Part shown: in pieces, positions 7,792-15,868 of the stretch
Numbering within the stretch: the first letter of the stretch is position 1
Layout: each line of letters opens with the position of its first letter
Source: Methylotenera_A sp036676175
GTDB lineage: Bacteria > Pseudomonadota > Gammaproteobacteria > Burkholderiales > Methylophilaceae
DNA: 16,144 nt
Direction: 5' to 3'
NCBI GenBank assembly: GCA_036676175.1
Contig: JAKFDL010000085.1
Coordinates: 1-16,144 of the forward strand
Made by a program: the position numbers and the translations under genes
The notes under the pieces: generated by a model
The model's input: only the letters and a program-made list of their open reading frames with translations
The model's database searches: none
What the model was told of the DNA's origin: nothing

Positions 7792-8322
7792 CTATTTTTT
7801 GCCAAGCAACTTGAGCACTTTGTCGGTAATGTCGATTTTTTTGCTGGCATAGGCCACACCGCCATACACTACCAAATCGTAACCATCTGTTTCTGATACG
7901 GTTTGTACGGCTTTATTTATACGGTCTTGCAGACTAGCTAGCTCTTCATTTTTACGTAAATTAATATCTTCGCGAAGCTCACGTTGTTTACGTTGAAACT
8001 CAATTTTTAAATTTGAAACGTCACGCTCTTTATTGCGGCGATCTGTTTCAGAAATTGTCAGCCTATCTTTATCAAGCACAGCTTCAATGTCACGAATTTG
8101 CTTTTGCATGCGATCCAGTTCTTGCGATTTTGGACCAAACTCGCGCTCTAACTTCTTACCGCTCTCCGCTGTTTGCGGTGCTTCTTGCAAGATTTTATCG
8201 ACTTGCACATAGCCTATCTTGAGTTCAGCTGCATTTAAACCAGTTGAAAACACGAAAGCTGCTAGAAATAAAATCTTAGACTGAAAGTTCAATTTAAATC
8301 CCTTTACTCTACTATGCGCCAT
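7792..8322 (-). CDS. skp: Skp/OmpH-family periplasmic chaperone
   Basis: A 176-aa protein with an N-terminal signal peptide ending GLNA (about residue 31), then LKIGYVQVDKILQEAPQ. This is the conserved start of the mature Skp/OmpH fold. The middle (about residues 60-145) is a long charged coiled coil, the tentacle helices that hold unfolded outer-membrane proteins in the periplasm. The C-terminal strand DLVVYGGVAYASKKIDITDKVL closes the trimer body. It stands directly between bamA and lpxD as in most proteobacteria. The start is uncertain: the ATG at 8322 has only TAGG eight bases upstream, whereas a TTG at 8292 has AAAGGGA with a six-base spacer and gives a shorter, more typical signal peptide. 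Confidence 0.92.
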   Translation of the reverse strand: MAHSRVKGFKLNFQSKILFLAAFVFSTGLNAAELKIGYVQVDKILQEAPQTAESGKKLEREFGPKSQELDRMQKQIRDIEAVLDKDRLTISETDRRNKERDVSNLKIEFQRKQRELREDINLRKNEELASLQDRINKAVQTVSETDGYDLVVYGGVAYASKKIDITDKVLKLLGKK

Positions 8323-8393
8323 GCCTAATGCCTATTAAGCAATTTTACTATTAAATTTGGTAAGCATACTGTAATAATTTTTAATGAGCCAGA

Positions 8394-10703
8394 TTAAAAT
8401 TGCGACCCGAGTTGGAATTGCAAAGTTTGCGTATCGTCAGTGTCTTCGGCGTTAAGCGCCTTAGCAAATACTATTTTTAATGGGCCAAATGGTGAGAACC
8501 AGCTCAAGCCAACACCTGCGCCGTATCTTAACTCTCCTAAATCGATGCTCTCATTATCGCCATAGACATTGCCCGCATCCACAAACGCACTTAGGCGGAA
8601 CTGTGACGATTTTTTAATCAAAGGCACAGGTATAAACACTTCGGCATTTCCAACAATACGTGTTGTACCCCCAACAGCAAAATCTTCATTCGTCCCCGGA
8701 TCAAAGTCGCGAGGACCGATAGAGCCATTCTCATAGCCACGCACAGAGTTTACTCCACCTACGTAAAAGTTTTTAAAGAATGGATACTCTTTATCACCGT
8801 AAGAGTCAGCATAGCCCAATTCGCCATTCAACATAAACGTCACGTCTTTAGTCACATCTTTAAACCAAGTATGTTTATAGTCAATTTTGTAATACTGTAA
8901 ATCTAACACAGGTAAAGAAACTTCAGCACTTATCCTTTGCAACACGCCTTTGTTAGGAAATAGTGTGTTGTCACGCGAATCGTGTGTCCATGAACCAGAA
9001 AGTTGTATAGAGTCACTGGTACAACCACTGCTATTACCACAAAAATCCAAGTATTGTTTTGGGCTGTCACTCCTCAGATCTACCTTAGTGAAATCTGCCG
9101 TTAAGCCCGCTGAGAGGAAGTCTTTTTCGCTTAGCGGTAAGCCAAAACGCACCCCCGCACCATAAGATTTACTGTTATAGGTACCAATATTGTCGTTATC
9201 TTCTGTATCAACATCCCTTCGATACAGATCGAACCCGCGGCTAACGCCATCTGGCGTAAAATAAGGATCTGTATATGACAACGAATAAATCGTATTTGTT
9301 TTACTGGTATTGATTTGCGTATTTACCCGGTTACCTGTCCCTAAGAAGTTAGGTTGATTGACGGTCACACCTAACACCACGCCATCACTACTTGATAAAC
9401 CTGCACCAAATTGTATGCTGCCTGTAGACTTTTCTGTGACATTCACATTTAAATCTACTTGGTCTGTGGTACCAGGTACCGCTGGTGTTTCGACATCTAC
9501 CGTATCAAAGAATTGCAATCTATCCAGGCGCTCTTTAGAGCGATTAATTTTATCGCCTGCATACCAAGCTGACTCCAGTTGACGCATTTCCCTGCGCAAT
9601 ACAGAATCACGCGTACGCGTATTACCAGTTAAGTTAATACGACGGACATATACGCGTTTACCAGGGTCAACAAAAAAAGTGAATGCTGCGGTGTGATCTT
9701 GCTTATTAATCTCAGGGATAGCATTCACATTTGAAAACGCATATCCTTCATTACCCAGCCTGTCACTAATTGCTTTGCTGGTTTCAGTGACCAGTTGGCG
9801 GTTAAAAGTATCACCTTTACTGATTTTAACTAAAGGCTTCAAATCTTCTTCTGGCACTTGCAACTCACCTGCCAGTTTGACATCACTAATGGTGTACTTT
9901 TCACCTTCGGTGACGTTGACTGTAATATAAATGTCTTGCTTATCGGGTGAAATAGCCACTTGCGTAGAATCAATCGAAAACTCTAGGTAGCCTTGATTCA
10001 TATAAAATGACTTCAGTGTTTCTAAATCGGCAGTGAGCTTTTGTTTGGAATATTGATCGTCTTTATTCCACCAACTCATCCAATTAGGTGTAGTTAACAA
10101 AAACTCAGCACGCAGATCTTCCGTAGTGAATACGTTGTTACCTACTATGTTGATATCACGAATCTTGGCAACAATGCCTTCTTCAATCTCAAACTTGACT
10201 GCCACGCGATTGCGTTCTAATGGAGATACCACTGTTTTAACCGTGGCACCATATTTACCTTGCGCTAAGTATTGCCGTTTAATTTCCTGCTCAGCGCGGT
10301 CTAGTTGAGATTTATCAAATATCAAGCCTTCAGATATGCCGATCTGCTTTAAACCTTCGGTCATTTTATCTGAGGGGAATGATTTATTGCCGCTGAAGTC
10401 GATTTTAGCAATGGCCGAACGTTCTTGTACCGTTACCACCAACACATCGCCATCGGCCTCTATGCGCACATCTTTAAAAAAACCGGTGTTGTAAAGCGAT
10501 TTAATTGCTTGCGTCGCTTTTTCGTCGCTCATCACATCGCCTGCTTGCACGGGTAAGTAAGTAAATATCGTGCCGGCTTCAGTACGCTGTAAGCCTTCAA
10601 CACGAATGTCTTTAATTACAAACGGCTCTAAGGCAAGCGCTTGTTGGCTAAAGAGTGCAAGGATAAGTGCGGAGATATGTCGCGTTTTAAATAAATGATT
10701 CAC
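8394..10703 (-). CDS. bamA: Outer membrane protein assembly factor BamA
   Basis: About 769 aa from the chosen GTG at 10703. BamA is the essential Omp85-family core of the machinery that inserts beta-barrels into the outer membrane. After a signal peptide ending QQALA, five POTRA domains cover roughly residues 25-410 (first one EPFVIKDIRVEGLQRTEAG), followed by the 16-stranded barrel. The loop-6 motif VRGYENGSIGPRD begins at about residue 654, and the protein ends in a C-terminal Phe (QFQLGSQF), the outer-membrane signature. There is no in-frame ATG before the signal peptide. The GTG at 10703 gives a normal 25-residue signal but has no clear ribosome site; a TTG at 10751 would add 16 residues. 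A CGNSSGC pair in a barrel loop could form a disulfide. It follows rseP and precedes skp. Confidence 0.96.
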   Translation of the reverse strand: MNHLFKTRHISALILALFSQQALALEPFVIKDIRVEGLQRTEAGTIFTYLPVQAGDVMSDEKATQAIKSLYNTGFFKDVRIEADGDVLVVTVQERSAIAKIDFSGNKSFPSDKMTEGLKQIGISEGLIFDKSQLDRAEQEIKRQYLAQGKYGATVKTVVSPLERNRVAVKFEIEEGIVAKIRDINIVGNNVFTTEDLRAEFLLTTPNWMSWWNKDDQYSKQKLTADLETLKSFYMNQGYLEFSIDSTQVAISPDKQDIYITVNVTEGEKYTISDVKLAGELQVPEEDLKPLVKISKGDTFNRQLVTETSKAISDRLGNEGYAFSNVNAIPEINKQDHTAAFTFFVDPGKRVYVRRINLTGNTRTRDSVLRREMRQLESAWYAGDKINRSKERLDRLQFFDTVDVETPAVPGTTDQVDLNVNVTEKSTGSIQFGAGLSSSDGVVLGVTVNQPNFLGTGNRVNTQINTSKTNTIYSLSYTDPYFTPDGVSRGFDLYRRDVDTEDNDNIGTYNSKSYGAGVRFGLPLSEKDFLSAGLTADFTKVDLRSDSPKQYLDFCGNSSGCTSDSIQLSGSWTHDSRDNTLFPNKGVLQRISAEVSLPVLDLQYYKIDYKHTWFKDVTKDVTFMLNGELGYADSYGDKEYPFFKNFYVGGVNSVRGYENGSIGPRDFDPGTNEDFAVGGTTRIVGNAEVFIPVPLIKKSSQFRLSAFVDAGNVYGDNESIDLGELRYGAGVGLSWFSPFGPLKIVFAKALNAEDTDDTQTLQFQLGSQF

Positions 10704-10757
10704 TGTAAACAAATTATGTGTCCATGTTTGATGAAGCAATCTTTCAAGCAAAGTTTA

Positions 10758-12146
10758 TCAAGTAAACAGCCTGTTAAAGTCGTTAAATATTGCTAACGTC
10801 ATTAGCAAACCAAGTATGACAAACCCTATTTTTTGGCCTGCCAGCATCAGGTTCTCTGAAACTGGTGAGCCTTTGAAAATTTCAACCATATAATACATCA
10901 AATGACCGCCATCTAACACTGGTATTGGCAAAAGGTTAAGCACCCCAATACTAATGCTGACTAAAGCTAAAAAACTTAAGAATGTTTTTAAACCCATATC
11001 GGCACTTTTCCCAGCATAATCGGCGATGGTGACGGGACCGCTTATGCTTTTTAGCGACACTTGTCCTACTAGCATTTTGCCGAGCATTTTAAGGCTGAAA
11101 ATTGAGGTATCCCAGGTTTTACCCACTGCTTTTTGCAAACTCACTAGTGGTGAATAGTTAAACTCCACTAATAAACTGTCTAATTCTTTTTGATCCAGCT
11201 TAACTGCAGCACCCATGCGACCTATAGTTTCGCCATTCTCTTCTACTTTTTCAGGTATTGCTGCAATACGCAACGTTTTTTGTGCGCGTTTAATTTCAAA
11301 CCAGAGTTTTTTGTTTGGGCTGCTTTTAACGATATTCACCACCTGCTCCCAGTCTCCAATCGTCACCCCATCAATACTTAAGACCCTATCATTTGCTATA
11401 AACCCTGCAATATCAGCAGCACTGCCCGGCAAGATTTCACCAATAACCGCAGGGATATTCGGCCTATATTCTTCTAAACCAATTTTTTTAAGTATATCTA
11501 CTTCACTATCATTATTAACGCCTGTAAAACTTAAGGTATGTTGAAATAGTTCATTGTTCTGATTAATAGCTTCAATTTCGACACTTTTATTTTCTAGTGA
11601 CTCTTCCAGCAAGATCCAGCGTGCTTCTTGCCAGGAGTTTATGGTTTCACCGTTAATTTTTTGTATGATCTCACCTGAGGTTAAACTGGCCTGTGCCGCC
11701 AAGCCATTACTGACCACTTCTCCTATAATCGGTCGTGTACCGGTAACGCCCAGCATAAATAAACCCCAATACAACACAATTGCCAGCAGTAGATTCGCTA
11801 GAGGTCCTGCAATTACTATGGCGATACGCTTCCAGACAGTTTGTCGATTGAAGGCGCGTTGCAACTCTGTTTCGGAGTACTGGATTCTTGGTAGTTCTGG
11901 GTTGGCTGCTTGTTCAGCTTTTAACTCACGTTCGTCAAGCATTTTTACAAAACCTCCTAACGGAATTGAAGCCAATACGAACTGTGTATGGTCTTTACCG
12001 AAAGTTTTTTGCCATAAAGGTTTACCAAAGCCAATTGAAAATTTGAGCACTTTAACACCGCACCAACGTGCCACTTGAAAATGGCCATACTCATGGATAG
12101 TGACTAGCAACCCAATCGTGACAACAAAGGCAAGTAGCGTCATCAT
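10758..12146 (-). CDS. rseP: RIP metalloprotease RseP (site-2 protease)
   Basis: A 462-aa inner-membrane zinc protease. In the family it makes the second, intramembrane cut in the anti-sigma factor RseA, releasing sigma-E, and clears signal-peptide remnants. The first membrane helix carries HEYGHF (H18, E19, H22) and the last third has LLPIPVLDGGH with D412 as the third zinc ligand. Between them lie two PDZ domains (about residues 115-200 and 210-300, the second with GSAADIAGF and NDRVLSIDG). A hydrophobic segment follows the HExxH region (about 108-130) and two close the protein. The first ATG overlaps the dxr stop as ATGA at 12143-12146, which suggests translational coupling. A second ATG follows at once. 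dxr-rseP-bamA is the conserved order. Confidence 0.97.
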   Translation of the reverse strand: MMTLLAFVVTIGLLVTIHEYGHFQVARWCGVKVLKFSIGFGKPLWQKTFGKDHTQFVLASIPLGGFVKMLDERELKAEQAANPELPRIQYSETELQRAFNRQTVWKRIAIVIAGPLANLLLAIVLYWGLFMLGVTGTRPIIGEVVSNGLAAQASLTSGEIIQKINGETINSWQEARWILLEESLENKSVEIEAINQNNELFQHTLSFTGVNNDSEVDILKKIGLEEYRPNIPAVIGEILPGSAADIAGFIANDRVLSIDGVTIGDWEQVVNIVKSSPNKKLWFEIKRAQKTLRIAAIPEKVEENGETIGRMGAAVKLDQKELDSLLVEFNYSPLVSLQKAVGKTWDTSIFSLKMLGKMLVGQVSLKSISGPVTIADYAGKSADMGLKTFLSFLALVSISIGVLNLLPIPVLDGGHLMYYMVEIFKGSPVSENLMLAGQKIGFVILGLLMTLAIFNDFNRLFT

Positions 12147-13357
12147 GCGGTAGCGATAAGCCTCATGTTATTCTTCGATATACTTTCTTCAGCAAAGCGT
12201 CTGGCTGTTGTGTCCACATCAACTAATTGTGCTAGCGACGATACAGGTTGGACAGGAAGGTGATCTAGTGCACTTGCAATCAATTTGGCGATGTCTAAAA
12301 AGTGAATTTTTTTATTTAAAAACGCTGCTACAGCCACTTCGTTGACGGCATTGAGGATAGTAGGTGCAGTGCCCCCCAACTTAAGCGCATCGTAAGCTAA
12401 TTGCAAACACGGGAAGCGCTTTGTATCTGGTGCTTCAAACTCTAATTTAGCGATTTCCAGCAAGTTAAGTGAGGCTACGCCGGAATCAATGCGCTTTGGA
12501 TAAGCCAGCGCGTAGGCAATGGGTGTGCGCATATCCGGATTACCCAGTTGCGCCAATACACTGCCGTCGACGTACTCCACCATTGAATGAATCACACTTT
12601 GCGGATGCACGACAACATCAATTTCATTAGGATTCGCGTTGAATAACCAATGCGCTTCAATTACCTCCAGACCCTTGTTCATTAGGCTGGCCGAGTCAAT
12701 GGTAATTTTAGCACCCATCACCCAGTTAGGATGTTTTAAAGCCAAGTCTGGGGTGACCTTTTCTAATTGTGCTTGGGTGTAGCATCTAAATGGCCCGCCA
12801 GATGCAGTTAAAATGATTTTCTTCACGCCCATTGCGTGCATGTCGCCTGCAGCTAATGAATTAGTACTTGTTGGCGGCATCACTTGAAATATCGCATTAT
12901 GCTCACTGTCTATCGGCAACAAGGTAGCCCCGCCCGCCTTGACTGCCTGCATAAATAAACTGCCCGCCATCACCAGCGTTTCTTTATTAGCCAGCAATAT
13001 ACGCTTACCCGCTTTAGCCGCAGCCATAGCGGGCTTTAATCCAGCTGCCCCGACAATGGCTGCCATCACACTATGTACTTTATCGTCACTGGAAATCTGC
13101 TCTAAACCGTTAATGCCGGATAGTACTTGGGTGTTACTGCCGTATGTGTTTAGTTGAGCACGCAACTCATGCGCGGCTTTTTCGCTCAGCATGACTGCAT
13201 AAGTCGGCTTATATTGCACGCATTGTTCAAACAACGCAGCCACATTGCTATTTGCGGCTAATGCATAAACTTGATACAAATTGGGATGGCGAGCAATCAC
13301 GTCCAACGTTTGCTTACCGATGGTACCAGTGCTGCCTAAAATAGTGATATTTTGCAC
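12143..13357 (-). CDS. dxr: 1-deoxy-D-xylulose 5-phosphate reductoisomerase
   Basis: A 404-aa protein from a GTG start at 13357. It converts DXP to 2-C-methyl-D-erythritol 4-phosphate with NADPH, the committed step of the non-mevalonate isoprenoid pathway. The N terminus QNITILGSTGTIGKQ is the NADPH loop; LANKETLVMAG, PIDSEHNAIFQ, ASGGPFR, KITIDSASLMNKGLEVIEAHWLF and HPQSVIHSMVEY follow in order. With the GTG start, the metal and substrate residues fall at D150, E152, E231 and E234, the same numbers as in E. coli, and the start lies four bases after the cdsA stop. An ATG at 13384 would add nine residues (MHITCGGNK) and overlap cdsA by 23 bases, so I prefer the GTG. Its product feeds UppS two genes upstream. 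Confidence 0.96.
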   Translation of the reverse strand: MQNITILGSTGTIGKQTLDVIARHPNLYQVYALAANSNVAALFEQCVQYKPTYAVMLSEKAAHELRAQLNTYGSNTQVLSGINGLEQISSDDKVHSVMAAIVGAAGLKPAMAAAKAGKRILLANKETLVMAGSLFMQAVKAGGATLLPIDSEHNAIFQVMPPTSTNSLAAGDMHAMGVKKIILTASGGPFRCYTQAQLEKVTPDLALKHPNWVMGAKITIDSASLMNKGLEVIEAHWLFNANPNEIDVVVHPQSVIHSMVEYVDGSVLAQLGNPDMRTPIAYALAYPKRIDSGVASLNLLEIAKLEFEAPDTKRFPCLQLAYDALKLGGTAPTILNAVNEVAVAAFLNKKIHFLDIAKLIASALDHLPVQPVSSLAQLVDVDTTARRFAEESISKNNMRLIATA

Positions 13358-13361
13358 TTTA

Positions 13362-14171
13362 TTACCACCACAAGTTATATGCATAAATCATTAAAATAGC
13401 GACAGGCAGGCTGGGGATGATGCCATCTATGCGATCTAAAATGCCGCCATGGCCGGGCAACAAGTAGCCGCTATCTTTAACATCTGCTTGCCGCTTCATC
13501 AAGGACTCAAATAGATCGCCAATCACACCCAGGCCGGCGATTATCCAAAGAGCAGGAAATATAGCGAGACTATTAACATTAAAGGCAAAGTACAAAACAA
13601 CCCCAAAAACTGTGACCGCAATCAGTGCGCCCAAGACGCCCTCCCATGTTTTACCAGGGCTAATGCTGGGGGCAAGTTTGTGCTTGCCGAAGTTTTTACC
13701 CGCAAAATAGGCCGCACTATCAGCAACCCAAATCGTTGCTAATAATGCCAGCAATAATCTTGGGTCTGCGCCTTTAGCACAAATAAGACCTAACCATATA
13801 GGCGCCATTAATATCAGTCCCAACAATGTTAGCGCATATTTATTGACTACCCATTTTTTGGCCAACCAGAGCGGTACAATCAGCACCCAAAATAAGGTGA
13901 CGATAAAAAAAACATTTAGCGACTGAAAGAAAAACCAATGAAAGCCTTGCTGTTCCAGCACCTGCACAATAATTAAGCCTGTGACAGCAGTGACGATTAA
14001 ATAAGCAAGCCGTTGCTTAACTGACAATTGAATAATCATAGACCACTCGTTTAAAGCCAGCAAACTCAATGCCAGCATGCTGTAAGCCCAATAAGTGTTA
14101 GAAAGCATAAATAATGCAGGTATAAAAACGGCAACCAGCACTAATGCTGTAATGATGCGAGTCTTAAGCAT
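13362..14171 (-). CDS. cdsA: Phosphatidate cytidylyltransferase
   Basis: A 269-aa polytopic inner-membrane protein. It joins CTP and phosphatidic acid to CDP-diacylglycerol, the precursor of all glycerophospholipids. Most of the chain is hydrophobic, with about seven to eight membrane segments. Near the C terminus (about residues 223-249) stands the CDP-alcohol cytidylyltransferase signature SLMKRQ..VKD.....PGHGGILDRIDG. The segment SPGKTWEG earlier in the chain is also conserved. The ATG at 14171 (MLKTRIITALVLV) is chosen because it gives a standard N terminus. It overlaps the uppS stop by eight bases (ATGCTTAA); an upstream TTG at 14204 would overlap by 41. Overlap with uppS and a four-base gap to dxr suggest coupled translation. 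Confidence 0.96.
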   Translation of the reverse strand: MLKTRIITALVLVAVFIPALFMLSNTYWAYSMLALSLLALNEWSMIIQLSVKQRLAYLIVTAVTGLIIVQVLEQQGFHWFFFQSLNVFFIVTLFWVLIVPLWLAKKWVVNKYALTLLGLILMAPIWLGLICAKGADPRLLLALLATIWVADSAAYFAGKNFGKHKLAPSISPGKTWEGVLGALIAVTVFGVVLYFAFNVNSLAIFPALWIIAGLGVIGDLFESLMKRQADVKDSGYLLPGHGGILDRIDGIIPSLPVAILMIYAYNLWW

Positions 14172-14919
14172 TAGGATTAGCCAATTGCTCACTGGTTCTA
14201 CCAAACCGGCGCTCGCGCTGTTGGTAAGACTGGATGGCTAATTGAAAGGCTTTGTCATCAAAATCAGGCCACAACGTATCGGTAAAATAAAACTCTGTAT
14301 AAGCCAATTGCCATAGCAAAAAATTACTCACACGTTTTTCGCCACCGGTGCGGATGAATAAATCAGGTTCCGTTGCATAATGCATGGCCAAATGCGGGGC
14401 CAAATCTTCTTCAGTGAAATCTTTTTTATTGGGATTTTTGCTCACCATTTGATTGGTAGCGTTTAGAATATCCCAACGTCCGCCATAATTAGCAGCAATC
14501 GTCAGGGTTAAGCCAGTATTTTTTGCAGTTAACTTCTCAGACTGCTGTATTTGCGCCACCAATTCAGCACTGAATTTGCTACGGTCGCCAATTAAAATCA
14601 GGCGAATATTGTTTTCATGTAGCTTAGTTACTTCGCGCTGAAGTGAATCCATAAACAAGCCCATCAAAAAAGACACCTCGTCTTCTGGACGGCGCCAATT
14701 CTCGCTACTAAAGGCGAATAAAGTCAGGTATTTCACATTGAGCATTGCACATTGCTTGACTAAATCGCGCACAGTTTCTACACCACGCTTATGGCCTGCT
14801 ACGCGAGGTAAAAAGCGCTTTCTGGCCCAGCGGCCATTACCATCCATAATCACTGCGATATGATTTGGCACTTCCCCTGAAGCGGGGATGCTTTGTGTAG
14901 AACTGGAAAATAAACCCAC
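14164..14919 (-). CDS. uppS: Undecaprenyl diphosphate synthase (cis-prenyltransferase)
   Basis: A 251-aa cytosolic enzyme that adds eight isopentenyl units to farnesyl diphosphate, giving the C55 carrier for peptidoglycan and O-antigen. Five family regions are present: HIAVIMDGNGRWARKR with catalytic D26 (same number as E. coli), GHKRGVETVRD, LTLFAFSSENWRRP, IAANYGGRWDI, and PDLFIRTGGEKRVSNFLLWQLAYTEF with LWPDF. The start codon is GTG at 14919. An AGG lies about 11 bases upstream, and the gap to frr is 16 bases. No ATG is available in a sensible position, since the first internal Met is M25 in the catalytic motif. It shares eight bases with cdsA. Confidence 0.97.
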   Translation of the reverse strand: MGLFSSSTQSIPASGEVPNHIAVIMDGNGRWARKRFLPRVAGHKRGVETVRDLVKQCAMLNVKYLTLFAFSSENWRRPEDEVSFLMGLFMDSLQREVTKLHENNIRLILIGDRSKFSAELVAQIQQSEKLTAKNTGLTLTIAANYGGRWDILNATNQMVSKNPNKKDFTEEDLAPHLAMHYATEPDLFIRTGGEKRVSNFLLWQLAYTEFYFTDTLWPDFDDKAFQLAIQSYQQRERRFGRTSEQLANPNA

Positions 14920-14935
14920 TAAATGTTTACCTAAA

Positions 14936-15493
14936 TTAAACAGCCATTAAATCGGTTTCTTTAGCGGCAAGCAACCTGTCCACTTCTAGCACCGCTTTGT
15001 CGGTGAGTTTTTGTACTTCATCCTGGGTGCGGCGCTCATCATCTTCGCTGATTTCTTTCTCTTTGAGCAATTTTTTTAGCGTATCGTTGGCATCACGGCG
15101 CACGTTTCTAATCGCTACTTTGGCTCCTTCTGCTTCACCTCGCACAATTTTAGTTAAATCGCGACGACGCTCTTCTGTCAGCATTGGCATGGGTACACGC
15201 ACTAGATCACCATTTGTAGCAGGGTTCAAGCCCAAATCGCAATCCCGAATGGCTTTTTCTACTTTACTGATCATGTTTTTTTCGTAAGGTTGCACATGAA
15301 TGGTACGGGCATCGCCCAAATTCACGTTGGCTACTTGATTGATGGCGACCATGCTACCGTAATATTCCACCATCACATGGTCTAATAAACCAGCATGGGC
15401 ACGGCCCGTCCGTACTTTGGCTAAATCATTTTTTAAGGCTTCTAGCGATTTCTGCATCTTGCTATCAGCAGTTTTTTTAATGTCTTCTAACAT
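14936..15493 (-). CDS. frr: Ribosome recycling factor
   Basis: A 185-aa protein, the standard length for RRF, which with EF-G splits post-termination ribosomes. It begins MLEDIKKTADSKMQKSLEALK and has the RTGRAHAGLLDHV segment, NLGDARTIHVQPYEKNM, the LNPATNGDLVRVPMPMLTEERRRDL segment, and a helical C-terminal part (KKLLKEKEISEDDERR) of the three-helix bundle. The ATG at 15493 is chosen because GGAG at 15500-15503 lies six bases upstream. A frame that extends to a TTG at 15505 would start inside that ribosome site. The gene is 53 bases after the pyrH stop and 16 bases before uppS, the common pyrH-frr-uppS order. Confidence 0.97.
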   Translation of the reverse strand: MLEDIKKTADSKMQKSLEALKNDLAKVRTGRAHAGLLDHVMVEYYGSMVAINQVANVNLGDARTIHVQPYEKNMISKVEKAIRDCDLGLNPATNGDLVRVPMPMLTEERRRDLTKIVRGEAEGAKVAIRNVRRDANDTLKKLLKEKEISEDDERRTQDEVQKLTDKAVLEVDRLLAAKETDLMAV

Positions 15494-15546
15494 GTCACTC
15501 TCCAACTAAATACGCAAACTAAACATTCTAATATACGACGCTACTA

Positions 15547-15867
15547 CTATTCGACCACGACTCGGGTACCTTCTTTTTCGCCCATTACCACCCGCTTGAG
15601 TGCGCCTGCTTTAAAAATATTAAAGACTGCAATCGGTAGCTTTTGGTCACGACACAAAGTAAACGCAGTAGCATCCATTACCTTTAGATTTTTATGAATC
15701 GCTTCATCAAACGTCACAGTGTCATACTTTGTTGCTGTTGGGTCTTTATTAGGATCAGCCGTATAAATACCATCTACCTTGGTGGCTTTCAGTACAATTT
15801 CTGCGTCAATTTCCATGCCACGCAAAGCCGCCGCCGTATCTGTGGTAAAGAAAGGATTTCCCGTACC
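15547..15867 (-). CDS. pyrH: UMP kinase, C-terminal part only (5' end lost at a sequence junction)
   Basis: The last 106 residues of uridylate kinase, which phosphorylates UMP to UDP. The frame reads GTGNPFFTTDTAAALRG, then EIVLKATKVDGIYTADPNKDPTAT, then KVMDATAFTLCRD, LPIAVFN and GALKRVVMGEKEGT to a TAG stop. All of these are well-conserved PyrH segments, including the KVDG-YTADP nucleotide-binding region. Homology ends at the glycine before TGNP (codon 15865-15867), where the family normally has SAG or GG. The roughly 135 N-terminal residues are missing. Upstream bases stay open in this frame to about 15936 but encode a low-complexity Ser/Arg/Gly peptide unlike PyrH. The gene is complete in function only if the join is artificial. 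Its place before frr is normal. Confidence 0.93.
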   Translation of the reverse strand, partial: GTGNPFFTTDTAAALRGMEIDAEIVLKATKVDGIYTADPNKDPTATKYDTVTFDEAIHKNLKVMDATAFTLCRDQKLPIAVFNIFKAGALKRVVMGEKEGTRVVVE

Positions 15868-15868
15868 G
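15860..15868. other. Junction between two unrelated DNAs
   Basis: To the left the DNA is moderate-GC and encodes PyrH. To the right it is very GC-rich and open in another frame on the same strand. PyrH homology stops at 15867, and the bases CCCGTACC at 15860-15867 can be read in both frames, so a few bases of shared sequence may mark the join. No inverted repeat, target-site duplication or tRNA end is visible there. Confidence 0.8.

Noticed and set aside
8255..8292. Sigma-E-like promoter (GAACTT on the - strand) in the start of skp
   Set aside because: The -35-like hexamer is followed at the right distance by a poor -10 match and lies inside the signal-peptide coding region, so it is likely chance.
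3505..15546. A novel system hidden in the - strand cluster
   Set aside because: Every gene is a recognised member of the conserved pyrH-to-rnhB envelope cluster in its standard order, with no extra gene between them and gaps under 75 bases.
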